DNA of 64,000 nucleotides from the NCBI RefSeq assembly GCF_019392335.1, contig NZ_JAHXRQ010000014.1, positions 1 to 64,000 of the forward strand, given 5' to 3'. Positions 38,777 through 46,836 of this stretch are shown piece by piece; position 1 is the first letter of the stretch, and each line of letters begins with the position of its first letter. A model generated the notes under the pieces. The model was not told the origin of the DNA. It worked only from the letters and a program-made list of their open reading frames with translations, and did not search any database. The position numbers and the translations under genes were made by a program. The DNA is from Mameliella sp. CS4. GTDB taxonomy: Bacteria > Pseudomonadota > Alphaproteobacteria > Rhodobacterales > Rhodobacteraceae.

Positions 38777-40306
38777 ATGAGTGGAAACGCAGCGATATAT
38801 TTCGTGGATCGCCATGTGGATGAAGGGCGCGCCGACAAGGTGGCCTTTCGCGAGGCGGATGGACGCAAACGCAGCCTGACCTATGGGCAGCTGGCCGAGG
38901 AAACGGGGCGCTTTGCCGGCGCGCTCTATCGGCACGGCGTGCGGCGCGAAGAGCGGATCGCGATGATCGTGCAGGACCAGATCGAGTTTCCGGTGGTTTT
39001 TTGGGGCGCGCTCAAGGCCGGGGCGATCCCGGTGCCTCTGAACACGCTCCTGTCGGCCTCGGTCTACGAGTCGATCCTCACCGACAGCCGCGCCTCGATC
39101 CTGGTGGTGTCGGAAAAGCTGTGGGAGACGGTGAAACCGGCGATCCAGGACAATCGCTTTCTGCGGGCCGTCGTGGTCATCGGCGAAGCGCCGGAAGGCA
39201 CCGAGAGTTACGAGGACTTCATCGCCGGGGCGCCGATCGAAGAGCCGGTCGAGGCCTTTGACGACGAAATGGCCTTCTGGCTTTATTCTTCGGGGTCCAC
39301 GGGGCAGCCCAAGGGCGTGCGTCATGTGCATTCCAGTCTGAAGGCCACCGCCGATACCTTTGGCGCGCAGGTGCTGGGCATCCGCGAAGAGGATACCGTT
39401 TATTCCGTCGCCAAGATCTTTTTCGCCTATGGGCTGGGCAATGCCATGTCCTTTCCGTTGGCGGTTGGCGCGACGACGGTGCTGCTGTCCGGACGGCCCA
39501 CGCCAGAGGTGGTGTTTGCGATCCTGGAGGCAGAGCGCCCGACGCTGTTCTGCGGGGTGCCGACGCTCTATGCCGCGATGAACGCGGCGATGGACAAGAC
39601 GGGCGTGCCGGCTCATGCCATGCGGCTGTGCACCTCTGCCGGCGAGGCGCTGCCCAAGGAAGTGGGCGAACGCTGGTTCAAACTGACCGGGGCCGAGATC
39701 GTGGACGGTGTCGGTTCGACCGAGATGCTGCATATCTTCCTCAGCAACCGACCCGGAGAGATCGTCTATGGCACCTCCGGCACCCCGGTGCCGGGTTACG
39801 AGGTGCGGCTGGTGGACGAACACGACGAGGATGTGCCCGAGGGCGAGGTGGGCGAACTGCTGGTGCGCGGACCGTCGGCGGCGGATGGCTATTGGAACCG
39901 GCGGCACAAGTCGCGGTCGACCTTCGAGGGGCACTGGACCCGCACCGGCGACAAGTACGAATGCACTGCCGAGGGGCGCTATGTCTACTGCGGGCGCACC
40001 GACGACATGTTCAAGGTTTCCGGCATCTGGGTCAGCCCCTTCGAGGTGGAACAGGCGCTGGTGGAGCATCCGGCGGTGCTGGAGGCGGCGGTGGTCGCTT
40101 GGGCCGACGAAAAGGGTCTGGACAAGCCCAAGGCCTTTATCGTGCTCAAGGAGGGCCAGGAGGCCGCGGCGGTCGACGGGCTCAAGGAGTTCGTGAAGGA
40201 AAAGATCGGGATGTGGAAATACCCGCGCTGGATCGAGGTGGTCGAGGACCTGCCAAAGACCGCGACGGGCAAGATTCAACGTTTCAAGCTGAGAGGGGCG
40301 GCATGA
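38777..40306 (+). CDS. Benzoate-CoA ligase
   Basis: 509 residues, ANL superfamily. Activates benzoate with ATP and CoA to benzoyl-CoA, the first step of the box pathway. WLYSSGSTGQPKGVRHVHSS is the phosphate loop; TRTGDKYECTAEGRYVYCGR carries the adenylate-binding Asp; PKTATGKIQRFKLR holds the catalytic Lys. Overall pattern, including IFFAYGLGNAMSFPLAVGA, is that of benzoate-CoA ligases. GGAGGAGG before the ATG. ATGA overlap with the hydrolase gene. Confidence 0.9.
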   Translation: MSGNAAIYFVDRHVDEGRADKVAFREADGRKRSLTYGQLAEETGRFAGALYRHGVRREERIAMIVQDQIEFPVVFWGALKAGAIPVPLNTLLSASVYESILTDSRASILVVSEKLWETVKPAIQDNRFLRAVVVIGEAPEGTESYEDFIAGAPIEEPVEAFDDEMAFWLYSSGSTGQPKGVRHVHSSLKATADTFGAQVLGIREEDTVYSVAKIFFAYGLGNAMSFPLAVGATTVLLSGRPTPEVVFAILEAERPTLFCGVPTLYAAMNAAMDKTGVPAHAMRLCTSAGEALPKEVGERWFKLTGAEIVDGVGSTEMLHIFLSNRPGEIVYGTSGTPVPGYEVRLVDEHDEDVPEGEVGELLVRGPSAADGYWNRRHKSRSTFEGHWTRTGDKYECTAEGRYVYCGRTDDMFKVSGIWVSPFEVEQALVEHPAVLEAAVVAWADEKGLDKPKAFIVLKEGQEAAAVDGLKEFVKEKIGMWKYPRWIEVVEDLPKTATGKIQRFKLRGAA

Positions 40307-41121
40307 CTGCTGAATGGACGGAAAACGGCCGGTTGAGCGCTGGCGGCAAGGACCTGGAATATGCCTGCTATGGACCGTCGCCGGACAAGGCGCCGACGCT
40401 GGTCCTGTTGCACGAAGGGTTGGGCTGCACCGCCTTGTGGCGGGAATTCCCGAAGGCGCTGGCCGAGGCGACGGGCTTTGGCGTCTTCGCCTTTTCGCGC
40501 GCGGGCTATGGTCAGTCCGACCCGGCGGACCTGCCGCGCCCACTGGACTACATGACGCGCGAGGCGGTGGATGTGCTGCCCGACGTGCTGGACGCCATCG
40601 GATTCCAGCGCGGGGTGCTGCTGGGCCATAGCGACGGCGCGACCATCGCCGCCATCTATGCGGGCAGCGTGTCGGACCTGCGGGTGCGGGGGCTGGTTCT
40701 CATGGCGCCGCACTTCTTTACCGAAGACATGGGCCTGGCCGAGATCGCCAAGGCGAAAGAGGCCTATGAGACCACAGACCTGCGCGAGAAGATGGCCCGC
40801 TATCACCGCGATCCGGACAATACGTTCCGCGGCTGGAACGACAGCTGGCTGCACCCGGATTTCAAGGCGTGGAACGTGGGCGACGTGATCGACTATCTGC
40901 GCATCCCGGTGCTGGCGGTGCAGGGGCGCGATGACCAATACGGCACGCTGGCCCAGATCGAAGAGGTCGAGAGCCGCAGCTATGCGCCGGTGGACACGCT
41001 GATCCTGGACGAATGCCGCCATGCGCCGCATCTGGACCAGCAGGACAAGGTCGTCGCCGGGATCGCCGAGTTCTGCGCCCGGCTGGAGCGGATCGAAGCC
41101 GCCGAACCCGAGGTCGCGTGA
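40303..41121 (+). CDS. Alpha/beta hydrolase of the box operon
   Basis: 272 residues from ATG 40303. LLHEGLGCTALWREFP is the oxyanion strand; LLGHSDGATIAAIYAG is the nucleophile elbow with Ser in GHSDG; GRDDQYGT and CRHAPHLDQQ supply Asp and His. Hydrolases of this type occur in other box clusters and could hydrolyse a lactone or CoA ester formed on the way to 3-oxoadipyl-CoA. Translationally coupled to the ligase gene and to the DUF309 gene (GTGA). Confidence 0.82.
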   Translation: MTAEWTENGRLSAGGKDLEYACYGPSPDKAPTLVLLHEGLGCTALWREFPKALAEATGFGVFAFSRAGYGQSDPADLPRPLDYMTREAVDVLPDVLDAIGFQRGVLLGHSDGATIAAIYAGSVSDLRVRGLVLMAPHFFTEDMGLAEIAKAKEAYETTDLREKMARYHRDPDNTFRGWNDSWLHPDFKAWNVGDVIDYLRIPVLAVQGRDDQYGTLAQIEEVESRSYAPVDTLILDECRHAPHLDQQDKVVAGIAEFCARLERIEAAEPEVA

Positions 41122-41546
41122 CCGTGTCGGCCTGGTACAGGCCGACCCACGCCCATGTGCCGGGGCAGAATGCCCGGCACGCGGAGGACGCCTTTGAGCA
41201 CATACGGGCCTCGGCCCGACCGGGCATGACCCCGGCGGACCTGGCGGAAAGCGATGCTTTCCGCCACGGTCTTTTTTACCTCGACAGCGGCTTTTACTGG
41301 GAAGCGCACGAGGTGCTGGAGCCGATCTGGATGGCGCTGCCCGAAGGGCTGGATCGCCGGTTCGTGCAGGGGCTGATCCAGACCGCCAATGCCTTTCTGA
41401 AGCAGGAGATGAACCGCCCCGGTGCCGCGCGGCGGCTGTGCGGGATTGCGCGCGGCCTGTTGCCCGCGTCGCGCGAGGCCTGGGTCATGGGCATTGGCGC
41501 AGAGCGCATCCACGCTATGCTCGATTCTCTGGAGGCAGATTTGTAA
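41118..41546 (+). CDS. DUF309-family protein in the box operon
   Basis: 142 residues. Signature FYWEAHEVLEPIWMALP with FVQGLIQTANAFLK marks DUF309, a helical family with a conserved H-E pair. Function of DUF309 is not known to me. GTG start in a GTGA overlap with the hydrolase gene means it is co-translated with benzoate-activating genes. The BoxR-type operator of boxC begins three bases after its stop. Confidence 0.8.
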   Translation: MTVSAWYRPTHAHVPGQNARHAEDAFEHIRASARPGMTPADLAESDAFRHGLFYLDSGFYWEAHEVLEPIWMALPEGLDRRFVQGLIQTANAFLKQEMNRPGAARRLCGIARGLLPASREAWVMGIGAERIHAMLDSLEADL

Positions 41547-41548
41547 TC

Positions 41549-41562
41549 TGCATTATAATGCA
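41549..41562. promoter_or_regulatory. BoxR-type operator before boxC
   Basis: TGCATTATAATGCA is a perfect 14-base palindrome made of TGCA-N6-TGCA, the same spacing as the site before the ligase gene. It lies 142 bases before boxC and upstream of a promoter-like pair. Further single TGCA words occur in the same gap. Confidence 0.7.
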
Positions 41563-41645
41563 CTTTACTGCCGGTCTGATGTTGCAATGTGGCGAGTTCT
41601 TTGAATCTAAAGGATTTAATTTGTGCTCTATTGTGCATACATAAG

Positions 41646-41674
41646 TTTACTTACTTTCTGATTTGATGTAGATT
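41646..41674 (+). promoter_or_regulatory. Possible sigma-70 promoter of boxC
   Basis: TTTACT (41646-41651) and TAGATT (41669-41674) with a 17-base spacer, 30 bases before the boxC ATG, in an AT-rich gap. Prediction by eye. Confidence 0.45.
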
Positions 41675-41704
41675 GCCTGTAGCTTCGCGACCAGGGAGGA
41701 CCCG

Positions 41705-43363
41705 ATGACCAAGATGATCGACTTTCAGACCGACCCGTCAAAGTACCGCCATTGGCGTGTCGACTATGACGGCCCGGTGGCCACTCTCATCATGGATGTC
41801 GATGAGGACGCGGGTCTTTTCGAGGGCTACAAGCTCAAGCTGAATTCCTACGACCTCGGCGTGGATATCGAGCTGAGCGATATCGTGCAGCGGATGCGGT
41901 TCGAACACCCCGAGGTCAAGACCGTCGTGATGAAGTCGGGCAAGCCGGGCGTGTTCTGCGCGGGTGCGAACATCCGGATGCTGGGCGGTGCGGCGCACAG
42001 CCACAAGGTGAACTTCTGCAAGTTCACCAACGAGACCCGCAACGGGTTCGAGGCCGCCGAAGAAGAGAGCGGCCAGAAATACGTGGCCGCCGTCAAGGGC
42101 GCCTGCGCCGGGGGCGGGTATGAGCTCGCGCTGGCCTGCAACCACATCATGTTGACCGATGACAGCACGTCGTCAGTGGGCCTGCCCGAGGTGCCGCTGC
42201 TGGCGGTTCTGCCGGGCACCGGCGGGCTGACCCGCGTCACCGACAAACGCAAGGTGCGCCGCGACCTGGCAGATATCTTCTGCTCGATCGAGGAGGGCGT
42301 TAAGGGCAAGCGCGCCAAGGATTGGCGTCTTGTGGACGAGGTCATCCCGAACTCGAAATTCGACGACACGGTGATGGAGCGGGCGCGGGAATTCGCCGCC
42401 GCCTCGGACAAGGCAGACGTGGCGGAGGGGATCAAGCTGGGTCCGCTCTCGCGCAGTATCACGGATGATGCCGTCAGCTATGCGCTGGTCGAGGTCGAGA
42501 TCGACCGCAAGGGCCGCAAGGCCGTCATCACGCTGAAAGGCCCGGAAGAGGACGCGCCGGCGGACATGGATGCCTTTGTCGCGCAGGGCGACCAGGCCTA
42601 CATGCTGAAGCTCTGCCGTGAGCTTGAGGACGCGATCCTGCACCTGCGCCTGAACGAGATGGAAATCGGTCTCTGGGTCTTCCGCACGCAGGGCGATCCC
42701 GAGAAACTGGCGGCGCATGAGGCGCTGCTGGCGGACAATGCCGACCACTGGCTGGCCAATGAGCTGCGCCACTACTGGAAACGCACGCTCAAGCGGATCG
42801 ACGTGACCTCGCGCTCGCTGGCGGCCTTTGTCGAGCATGGATCGTGCTTTGTCGGCGTGCTGGCCGAGATCCTGTTCGCCGTCGACCGCAGCTACATGAT
42901 GGAAGACGAATTCGAGGGCGACAATCGCCCGATGGCGACGATCACCCTGACACAGGACAACTTTGGCCCCTATCCGATGGGCAACGGCCTGACCCGCCTG
43001 GAAACCCGTTTCCTGGGAGAGCCCGAGCATGTCGAGGAGCTGAAAGCCAAGATCGGCGAGGCACTGGAAGCCGAGGAAGCCGATGAACAGGGCCTTGTGA
43101 CCATGATCCTCGATGACATCGACTGGGAAGATGAGGTGCGGATCTTCATGGAAGAGCGCGCCAGCTTCAGCCCCGATGCGATGACCGGCATGGAGGCGAA
43201 CCTGCGCTTTGCCGGGCCGGAAACGATGGAGACCCGGATTTTCGGCCGGCTGACCGCCTGGCAGAACTGGATCTTCAACCGCCCCAACGCGGTGGGGGCC
43301 GATGGCGCGCTGCAGCGCTATGGCACCGGCGTGCGCGGCGATTACAACATGGAACGTGTGTAA
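41705..43363 (+). CDS. boxC: Benzoyl-CoA-dihydrodiol lyase / 2,3-epoxybenzoyl-CoA dihydrolase
   Basis: 552 residues, matching BoxC. Opens the ring of 2,3-epoxybenzoyl-CoA with two waters, releasing formate and a dehydroadipyl-CoA semialdehyde. The N-terminal half is a crotonase domain (MKSGKPGVFCAGANIRMLGG, KGACAGGGYELALACNH, GLPEVPLLAVLPGTGGL). The C-terminal half has a second crotonase-like part (VEHGSCFVGVLAEILFAVDR) and a helical end (NWIFNRPNAVGADGALQRYG). GGGAGGA before the ATG. First gene of the core box transcript. Confidence 0.95.
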   Translation: MTKMIDFQTDPSKYRHWRVDYDGPVATLIMDVDEDAGLFEGYKLKLNSYDLGVDIELSDIVQRMRFEHPEVKTVVMKSGKPGVFCAGANIRMLGGAAHSHKVNFCKFTNETRNGFEAAEEESGQKYVAAVKGACAGGGYELALACNHIMLTDDSTSSVGLPEVPLLAVLPGTGGLTRVTDKRKVRRDLADIFCSIEEGVKGKRAKDWRLVDEVIPNSKFDDTVMERAREFAAASDKADVAEGIKLGPLSRSITDDAVSYALVEVEIDRKGRKAVITLKGPEEDAPADMDAFVAQGDQAYMLKLCRELEDAILHLRLNEMEIGLWVFRTQGDPEKLAAHEALLADNADHWLANELRHYWKRTLKRIDVTSRSLAAFVEHGSCFVGVLAEILFAVDRSYMMEDEFEGDNRPMATITLTQDNFGPYPMGNGLTRLETRFLGEPEHVEELKAKIGEALEAEEADEQGLVTMILDDIDWEDEVRIFMEERASFSPDAMTGMEANLRFAGPETMETRIFGRLTAWQNWIFNRPNAVGADGALQRYGTGVRGDYNMERV

Positions 43364-43376
43364 GGCGCGTTCGGCA

Positions 43377-43456
43377 TGGCGGGGTGAACCCCGCCCTACG
43401 GGCCCCGGCGAAGGCCGTTCCCGTGTGCAGATGTAGGGCGGGGCTTGCCCCGCCGT
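43377..43456. repeat. REP-like inverted repeat between boxC and boxB
   Basis: A GGCGGGG-tgaa-CCCCGCC hairpin near 43378-43395 continues into CTACG. It is mirrored by GTAGGGCGGGG-cttg-CCCCGCC at 43433-43453. The two units face each other around ~35 bases, like a bacterial interspersed mosaic element. It could cap the boxC RNA or be a REP insertion. Confidence 0.65.
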
Positions 43457-43475
43457 CCCCAGAGGAGGAAAACCA

Positions 43476-44927
43476 ATGCTCGATCTGATCAACGTGAGCT
43501 ACGACACCCAGATCCCGAACAACGTGGGTCTGTCCAGTGACAAGAAGGTGCTGAAGGCCCTGTCGAAATGGCACCCCGGCTATCTCGACTGGTGGAACAA
43601 GCTGATCCCGCAGAACTTCCAGGAATCGATGGTGTACCTGCGGACCGCCGTCAGCGTGGACCCCAAGGGCTGGGCCAAGTTCGACTACGTCAAGATGCCG
43701 GAATACCGCTGGGGCGTTCTTCTGGCGCCGCAGGTCGAGGGCCGCACCATCCCCTGTGGCGAACACGCAGGCCAGCCCGCGTGGCAGGAAGTGCCGGGTG
43801 AATACCGCAACCTGATGAAGCGCCTGATCGTCATCCAGGGCGACACCGAGCCGGGCTCGGTCGAACAACAGCGTTTCCTGGGCCTGACGGCGCCGTCGCT
43901 CTACGACATGCGCAACCTGTTCCAGGTCAACGTCGAAGAGGGCCGCCACCTTTGGGCGATGGTTTACCTGCTGCAGAAATATTTCGGCAAGGACGGCCGC
44001 GAAGAGGCGGATGACCTGCTGATCCGCTCGTCCGGGTCGGAAGAGGCGCCGCGGATGCTGGGCGCTTTCAATGAGGAAACGCCGGACTGGCTGTCCTTCT
44101 TCATGTTCACCTATTTCACCGACCGCGACGGCAAGATGCAGCTGGAAAGCCTGGCGCAGTCGGGTTTCGACCCGCTGTCGCGCACCTGCCGCTTCATGCT
44201 GACCGAGGAAGCGCACCACATGTTCGTGGGCGAAACCGGTGTCGGCCGCACCATCCAGGCGACCGTCGAGGCAATGAATAAGGCCGGCATCACCGATCCC
44301 TACGACGTGGGCAAGATCCGCGACCTGAACGTGATTGACCTGCCGACCATCCAGAAGAAGCTCAACCTGCACTACACGCTGAGCCTCGACCTGTTTGGCC
44401 AGGAAGTGTCGACCAACGCGGCCAATGCCTTCAACGCGGGCATCAAGGGCCGCTACATGGAGAACCGGATCGACGACGACCACATGCTCAAGCACGACAC
44501 CTACAAGGTGCTGGATCTCGAGGATGGCAAGATCGTCGAGAAGGACGTGCCCGCCCTGACCGCGATCAACATGCGCCTGCGTGACGACTATATCCGCGAC
44601 GCGGCCGGTGGCGTGAAACGCTGGAACAAGATCATCGAGAAGGCCGGGATCGAGTTCGAACTGAAGCTGCCGCACCAGGCCTTCAACCGCAAGATCGGCA
44701 TCTTTGCGGGCCACGACTTTGACCCGGACGGCAACCATGTCTCGGGGGAGGAATACGACAAGGGCATCACCAAGTGGCTGCCGACCCATGCGGACGGCGA
44801 CTATATCCAGTCGCTGATGAAGCCGGTCTACGAGCCGGGGAAATACGCCAGCTGGATCGCACCGCCGAAGGTGGGCATCGACAACAAGCCGGGCGACTTC
44901 GAGTACGTCAAGCTGCACATGGCCTGA
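43476..44927 (+). CDS. boxB: Benzoyl-CoA 2,3-epoxidase, oxygenase subunit
   Basis: 483 residues (Azoarcus BoxB about 473). Class I di-iron oxygenase that inserts one oxygen into benzoyl-CoA. Iron ligands are readable: Glu125 (DTEPGSVEQQ), Glu155 and His158 (EEGRHLWAM), Glu245 and His248 (EEAHHMFVG), in the order of the known ligands. The C-terminus has GIFAGHDFDPDGN. Electrons come from BoxA. GAGGAGG before the ATG; the REP-like element separates it from boxC. Confidence 0.95.
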   Translation: MLDLINVSYDTQIPNNVGLSSDKKVLKALSKWHPGYLDWWNKLIPQNFQESMVYLRTAVSVDPKGWAKFDYVKMPEYRWGVLLAPQVEGRTIPCGEHAGQPAWQEVPGEYRNLMKRLIVIQGDTEPGSVEQQRFLGLTAPSLYDMRNLFQVNVEEGRHLWAMVYLLQKYFGKDGREEADDLLIRSSGSEEAPRMLGAFNEETPDWLSFFMFTYFTDRDGKMQLESLAQSGFDPLSRTCRFMLTEEAHHMFVGETGVGRTIQATVEAMNKAGITDPYDVGKIRDLNVIDLPTIQKKLNLHYTLSLDLFGQEVSTNAANAFNAGIKGRYMENRIDDDHMLKHDTYKVLDLEDGKIVEKDVPALTAINMRLRDDYIRDAAGGVKRWNKIIEKAGIEFELKLPHQAFNRKIGIFAGHDFDPDGNHVSGEEYDKGITKWLPTHADGDYIQSLMKPVYEPGKYASWIAPPKVGIDNKPGDFEYVKLHMA

Positions 44928-45025
44928 TGCGCCGGGGACGGGGGATCACCCCCGTCCCGTCCGAACCAATGGGCGGCGCGGGCACCAGATCCGCGCCGGA
45001 CCGACCAGCAGGAGGAGGAAACGCG

Positions 45026-45193
45026 ATGATCACCAAACGGAACATCGGCCATGCGCCGCGCGTGACCGAGGTCGCGAAGGAACTGGGCGACATCGGCTGC
45101 TGCATCGGCTGCGAGAATTGCCGCGGGTTGTGCCAGGCCCTGATCGAGGCCATAGCTGTCCCCGAGGCCGTGCTGCACCGGGGGACGCAATGA
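45026..45193 (+). CDS. 55-residue mini-ferredoxin-like protein coupled to boxA
   Basis: Starts at ATG 45026 after the strong site CAGGAGGAGG and ends in an ATGA overlap with boxA. After a basic start (ITKRNIGHAPRVTEVAKELG) comes GCCIGCENCRGLCQAL: Cys26-x2-Cys29-x2-Cys32-x3-Cys36, the spacing of a [4Fe-4S] ferredoxin motif, without the usual Pro after the last Cys. Cys25 is extra. Only one cluster can be bound. It could pass electrons between BoxA and BoxB or assist cluster assembly. I know of no named family. Confidence 0.68.
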   Translation: MITKRNIGHAPRVTEVAKELGDIGCCIGCENCRGLCQALIEAIAVPEAVLHRGTQ

Positions 45194-46383
45194 ACAAGCC
45201 GCTGAAACAGCACCTGATCGACCCGGAAATCTGTATCCGCTGCTACACCTGCGAGATGACCTGCCCGGTGGGCGCCATCGAGCATGACGAGAACAACGTC
45301 GTGGTGAACCCGGACACCTGCAATTTCTGCATGGATTGCATTCCGGTCTGCCCGACGGGGTCCATCGACGAATGGCGCGTGGTCGACACGCCCTATTCGC
45401 TTGAGGAGCAGTACGAGTGGATGGAGCTGCCCGAACAGGGTGAGGTTTCCGTGGCCGAAAGCGCCGAAGGGGGCACCGAGAGCGGCGAGGATCCGGTGGC
45501 GGCCCTGCTGGCCGAGGCGCACAAGGGTGCCGGCGGCAAGGCAAAAGCCCCGGCCAGCGCAGCCAAGCCGACGGTCAATCTCTACAACCTCGCCAACCCG
45601 GTCGAGGCCGTGGTGCAGGGCAACTATCGTCTGACGGCCGAAGGCGCGGACACGGACGTCCGCCACATCATCCTCGATTTTCAGGGCAAGCCCTTTCCAG
45701 CCCTCGAAGGCCAGTCGCTGGGCATCATCGCGCCGGGCGCCGACGCCGAGGGCAAGGCGCATCTGCCACGGCTCTACTCCGTCTCTTCGCCCCGCGACGG
45801 CGAGCGCGCGGGCTATCACAACGTCTCTCTTACGGTGAAGCGTGAGGAGGGCGGCGTCTGTTCGAACTATGTCTGCGACCTCAAGAAGGGCGACAAGGTG
45901 CAGGTGACAGGGCCTTTCGGGGCGACCTTCCTGATGCCGAACGATCCCGACGCACGCCTGTTGATGATCTGCACCGGCACAGGCTCGGCGCCGATGCGGT
46001 CCTTCACGATGGCGCGCCAGCGCACGGTGGGCAAGAAATCCGGCGGCATGGTGATGTTCTTCGGCGCCCGCACGCCGGATTCGCTGCCCTATTTCGGGCC
46101 GCTCAACAAGGTGCCCTCCAGCCTGCTGCAAAAGCACCTGGTCTTCAGTCGGATGCCCGGCCAGGAAAAGGAATACGTCCAGGACCGGATGAGCGTCGAA
46201 GAGGACATCGTCGCCGACATGCTGCAGGATCCCAACACGCATATCTACATCTGCGGACTGAAAGAGATGGAAGAGGGCGTCGAACGGTCGTTTACCAATA
46301 TCGCGGAAAGCATCGGTCAGCAGTGGCGCAACCTGCGCGACATCCTGCGCGAGGAAGGCCGCTATCACGTCGAGACCTACTGA
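45190..46383 (+). CDS. boxA: Benzoyl-CoA 2,3-epoxidase, reductase subunit
   Basis: 397 residues. NADPH-dependent reductase feeding BoxB. Two [4Fe-4S] motifs at residues 15-25 (CIRCYTCEMTC) and 44-54 (CNFCMDCIPVC) are followed by a Glu/Ala-rich linker and a ferredoxin-NADP reductase domain: PRLYSVSSPRDGE (FAD), GPFGATFLMP, LLMICTGTGSAPMRSF (NADPH) and the C-terminal VETY. ATGA overlap with the mini-ferredoxin gene makes their synthesis coupled. Confidence 0.94.
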   Translation: MNKPLKQHLIDPEICIRCYTCEMTCPVGAIEHDENNVVVNPDTCNFCMDCIPVCPTGSIDEWRVVDTPYSLEEQYEWMELPEQGEVSVAESAEGGTESGEDPVAALLAEAHKGAGGKAKAPASAAKPTVNLYNLANPVEAVVQGNYRLTAEGADTDVRHIILDFQGKPFPALEGQSLGIIAPGADAEGKAHLPRLYSVSSPRDGERAGYHNVSLTVKREEGGVCSNYVCDLKKGDKVQVTGPFGATFLMPNDPDARLLMICTGTGSAPMRSFTMARQRTVGKKSGGMVMFFGARTPDSLPYFGPLNKVPSSLLQKHLVFSRMPGQEKEYVQDRMSVEEDIVADMLQDPNTHIYICGLKEMEEGVERSFTNIAESIGQQWRNLRDILREEGRYHVETY

Positions 46384-46384
46384 G

Positions 46385-46819
46385 ATGGAAGACCGTCCCG
46401 ACAATGCCCATCGGCATGTGATCCGTGTGACTTGGGGCGATTGCGACCCGGCGAAAATCGTCTACACGGCCCGCATCCCCTGGTTTGCGCTGGATGCCAT
46501 CAACGGCTGGTGGGTCGAAAACCTGGGCGGCGACGGCTGGTTCCAGATGGAGATCGACCGCAACGTCGGCACGCCCTTTGTCCGGCTGGAAATGGATTTC
46601 CGCAGCCCGATCACGCCCCGGCATGAACTGGTCTGCCACGTCTGGCCGGTTCGTCTGGGCGAGACCTCGATCACCTTCCGGGTCGACGGCGAGCAGGACG
46701 GCAAGCTGTGTTTTTCCTCGCGGACGGTCAGTGTCTTCATCCAGGCGGATGCCTTTTCCAAGCGCACGCCGCCAGAGGACATGCGCGCCGCGATCGAAGC
46801 GCGGCTGCCCGCGGCCTAG
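46385..46819 (+). CDS. Acyl-CoA thioesterase, 4-hydroxybenzoyl-CoA thioesterase family
   Basis: 144 residues, hot-dog fold. WGDCDPAKIVYTARIPWF contains the Asp of the 4HBT active site (GDxDxxxxVYxxxxxxW). LGETSITFRVDGEQDGKL and CFSSRTVSVFI are the central strands. Probably rescues CoA by hydrolysing benzoyl-CoA or stalled intermediates; such genes accompany box genes elsewhere. It starts one base after the boxA stop. Confidence 0.86.
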   Translation: MEDRPDNAHRHVIRVTWGDCDPAKIVYTARIPWFALDAINGWWVENLGGDGWFQMEIDRNVGTPFVRLEMDFRSPITPRHELVCHVWPVRLGETSITFRVDGEQDGKLCFSSRTVSVFIQADAFSKRTPPEDMRAAIEARLPAA

Positions 46820-46836
46820 ATCGAGGCACGGTAGCC

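Noticed and set aside
38372..40543. Minus-strand open frame of over 700 codons opposite benzoate-CoA ligase
   Set aside because: Mirror of a well-identified enzyme gene; residue composition (Arg/His/Pro-rich) is that of an antisense frame.
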